DNA from: Microthrixaceae bacterium
Lineage (GTDB): Bacteria > Actinomycetota > Acidimicrobiia > Acidimicrobiales > Iamiaceae
NCBI GenBank assembly: GCA_016702505.1
Contig: JADJDU010000009.1
Span: 184,098-248,097, forward strand
Direction: 5' to 3'
DNA length: 64,000 nt
A program made the translations under genes and the position numbers. The notes under the pieces are model-generated. The model saw only the letters and a program-made list of their open reading frames with translations. It had not been told where the DNA came from and did no database searches. Positions within the stretch are counted from its first letter, which is position 1. Every line of letters begins with the position of its first letter. Positions 62,045-64,000 of the stretch are shown here, in pieces.

Positions 62045-62248
62045 AGACCCGCGATGCTGCCCACCCAGAGGCTCGCCTACGCGGACCCCGCATCACCCCA
62101 ACCCGAAACTTCGCGCAGGTTTATTCTCAACGGACTGTCGGAGGTGGGTTCGAGCATAAGATCATCGCGCATAGCATCCGGTGCGAACATGCAATATCGT
62201 CGATGATTGAAATTGCAACTGGCATCATTCGCAAATGGGAATACCCAA

Positions 62249-62611
62249 CTACGATTCCCGGGGAATGGGCACCATTAGGTTTGCGTTTGAAACCACCCAT
62301 ACCCTCAGCGCATTTCGATCTTCCGCGACAACACACAATCCCCTAACTTCGGCCCAATCAAGACTAACTGCAACCCAGAGGTTGTACCGCACCCGAAGTC
62401 CATCAGTGTCCACCTCAGCTGACCTCGTGACACCAGTCATTATGAAGTGTGCCCCAACAATGACACTAGCACCCATTGCCAAATGCCGCGTCATATACCA
62501 GTGCCAACACCCCAAACAAGATGAGGGATGCGCCCCGCCAATAGTCATGCACTGGAAAACTGACCGGACCACGAGGCGATCGGACCGCCGATTTTCGTGC
62601 GCCCACTTCAA
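62249..62611 (-). CDS. PH-domain-like membrane protein 2
   Basis: Start taken as TTG 62611, overlapping the upstream TGA (TTGA). About 120 residues: a basic N-terminus, a hydrophobic hairpin (LGCWHWYMTRHLAMGASVIVGAHFIM), then strands VDTDGLRVRYNLWVAVSLDWAEVRGL. The D-GL-v-----i-W-eV pattern is that of small bacterial PH-like domains. Coupled to the gene upstream; role unknown. Confidence 0.45.
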   Translation of the reverse strand: MKWAHENRRSDRLVVRSVFQCMTIGGAHPSSCLGCWHWYMTRHLAMGASVIVGAHFIMTGVTRSAEVDTDGLRVRYNLWVAVSLDWAEVRGLCVVAEDRNALRVWVVSNANLMVPIPRES

Positions 62612-63274
62612 CCTTTCACCGAACCGCTGATTGCGCCCATCAGGTTCATTGACCAAAGCGCCTCCACGACTAATGGCCACCGCATGCCCACGGAAGTCAG
62701 GTTGAGGAAATAGCCACTCAAAGCAAACATCTCTACGCGTCTTGCGTTATACCCACTGCCAACGCCAAGGCTGGCCTCACAATGTCCACCAAGCTGCTCG
62801 GCGAACTTCAAATACGGACTAGTAGCGTGCGCCCATGGAATACTTCTATGGCGCAGCAGTCTATTGGTGATGATAAGACCATGCTCATCCGCTCCCACCA
62901 AATGGAGGCAAGGCAATAGACCGGAGGCAAGAATAACCACAAGACCAGTCGCAGTCTGCCAAATCGGCATCCCCAGGATGGCCATAGAGGTGATCGCGCC
63001 GGCAAGACACTGTTCTAACCAGTATCCTACGCGCGCTTCCGTATTTTACTCCCGCACACTGAAATTCGATCACGAAGGGCCGCATCAATTGCACCCACTG
63101 ACCTGGTCGACTGGCGCCTCCACTTCCGGGGTGGACCAAGGCGTATTTACCAAAACCGTAGCTTGTAAGTGATACGGCCGCAGCTAGCGCACCATTTGCC
63201 GCCCAAAGTTGGCGAATTGCTCCAGCCGAGGGCTTTGAGTAATAAAACAGCGGGATAGAATACGCATTCACCAT
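62608..63274 (-). CDS. PH-domain-like membrane protein 1, frameshifted; coupled to Rhs end
   Basis: ATG 63274 overlaps the Rhs stop (ATGGTGA). The first frame runs VNAYSIPLFYYSKPSAGAIRQLWAANGALAAAV to about GVKYGSAR. Near 63030 the frame shifts to GYWLEQCLAGAITSMAILGMPIWQTATGLVVILASGLLP, a hydrophobic hairpin, then GADEHGLIITNRLLRHRSIPWAHATS, a PH-like strand pattern. Reconstructed length is about 220 residues. Its position directly after an Rhs C-terminus is that of an immunity protein. Confidence 0.45.
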
Positions 63275-64000
63275 TGCATGAGGCTCCTTCGCCAAAGTTC
63301 CAACTCCCAGTTGGGATCAGCGCAATACAACGTCAAACACCGTCCCAACAAAGAACTGCCAGAGAATCCATAGTCATTGAACCGATTAAAAGCATTGAAT
63401 GTTACAATCACCACGTTGGCAGCGGCACAGGACCAGGCGGAAGCTGTGCAGGCATTGCAACCACTGCCGCCTGAAACCAGGGATTTCGAAGAATCGACTG
63501 GTCTAACCGAAGTCCGGAAAGGCTGAGCCAGGTACCCATGACCCTGAGAATCCCCTGCCCAAGTCGATCCAATTGCCGATGGGTTTCCTCCTGCGAAGCT
63601 GCAGGGGTTGATTCCGATGCTTGCGTGAGTGGGTGGCTGGAGGTGTATTGGCCGCTTTGGGGTCATAGTAGCGGGTTCCGGTGTGGATGTAGCCGGTTTC
63701 GGTGTCGTGTTGCATCGACGCAAACCCGACCAATGGCTGTTCGAGCCACCAGTTGCTGTTCGATCCGATCGACCGTTGGTCTCATAACTGACGTGGTGTT
63801 ACGGGTGGTGCCGTTGGCGTTCGTTGGCAGGCCTGGTCGATCCTTAGTGGTCTTGGTAGCGCGGTGACTGGACGTCGCCGGTGGTGTTGATCCGGGATAG
63901 ATCGGCACTCCGCCGGGACCGTGGATCAGAAGTGCTGTTGGGATGGTCCGGCCAGCAGCAAGGCCGCCCTCCGACCATCATCCAACTGAACTCTTTGCGC
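63268..64000 (-). pseudogene. Rhs/YD-repeat protein, C-terminal end, frameshifted and truncated by window edge
   Basis: The Rhs core end is visible as SMQHDTETGYIHTGTRYYDPKAA (63.6-63.73 kb), and upstream pieces (GGVPIYPG, TNANGTTRNTTS) are in other frames. After a further shift the frame encodes NPCSFAGGNPSAIGSTWAGDS, then a variable tail of about 90 residues with several Cys, ending ELELWRRSLMQW. Rhs tails are typically swapped toxin tips. At least two frameshifts are needed, so it is a pseudogene or poorly resolved sequence. Confidence 0.7.

Noticed and set aside
1..64000. CRISPR array
   Set aside because: No set of regularly spaced identical repeats was seen; repeats present are intragenic low-complexity tracts or paired palindromes.

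Overview
The window is high-GC bacterial DNA with GTG/TTG starts, tight ATGA/GTGA stop-start overlaps and abundant DUF222/HNH, VapBC, Phd and MazEF-type genes. This points to an actinobacterium; class Acidimicrobiia is my best guess, by inference only, since no rRNA is present.

Layout. 1-4.3 kb is the end of a surface-polysaccharide operon (glycosyltransferase, flippase, three membrane proteins). 4.3-13.6 kb is mostly housekeeping: a tRNA-Thr/tRNA-Met/tuf unit whose EF-Tu lacks the NKxD segment, an unusual membrane-anchored ATPase-like protein, tRNA-Tyr, yajQ, htpX, acs and a PAS-GGDEF-EAL-like signalling protein. 13.7-25.5 kb is one long minus-strand operon encoding respiratory complex I without nuoE/F/G (nuoA-B-C-D-H-I-J-K-L-M-N) followed by a MidA/NDUFAF7-type complex I assembly methyltransferase. 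25.7-28.7 kb holds two membrane proteins.

From 29 kb on the window is accessory DNA. 29.2-37.5 kb carries IS256, IS30 and IS110 elements, a DUF222/HNH gene with an internal stop, a MntA/HepT pair and a VapBC pair. 37.5-41.9 kb carries a divergent pair of unknown genes, an NTF2-like protein, pseudogene fragments and a DUF4352-like lipoprotein-type gene. 42.0-51.7 kb carries a VapBC pair and a two-gene module made of a ~1.2 kaa partner and a ~1.6 kaa DEAH helicase with a C-terminal DUF1998 domain. This module resembles Druantia III or other DUF1998-helicase phage-defence systems and is the best candidate here for a little-described system. 52.7-54.6 kb is a divergent NrtR-like Nudix / ARPP-1 pair with twin operators, probably tied to NAD or ADP-ribose metabolism. 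54.7-60.2 kb is a toxin-antitoxin island (VapBC, Fic, VapBC, Doc, MazEF) that includes a duplicated Fic promoter region. 60.3-64 kb carries transposase remnants and the 3' end of an Rhs-type gene translationally coupled to two PH-domain-like membrane proteins.

Caution: many genes carry single-base frameshifts, often in homopolymers, and a few in-frame stops. Some core genes (nuoI, midA, tuf) are affected. The sequence may contain uncorrected errors, so every broken gene should be read with that in mind.
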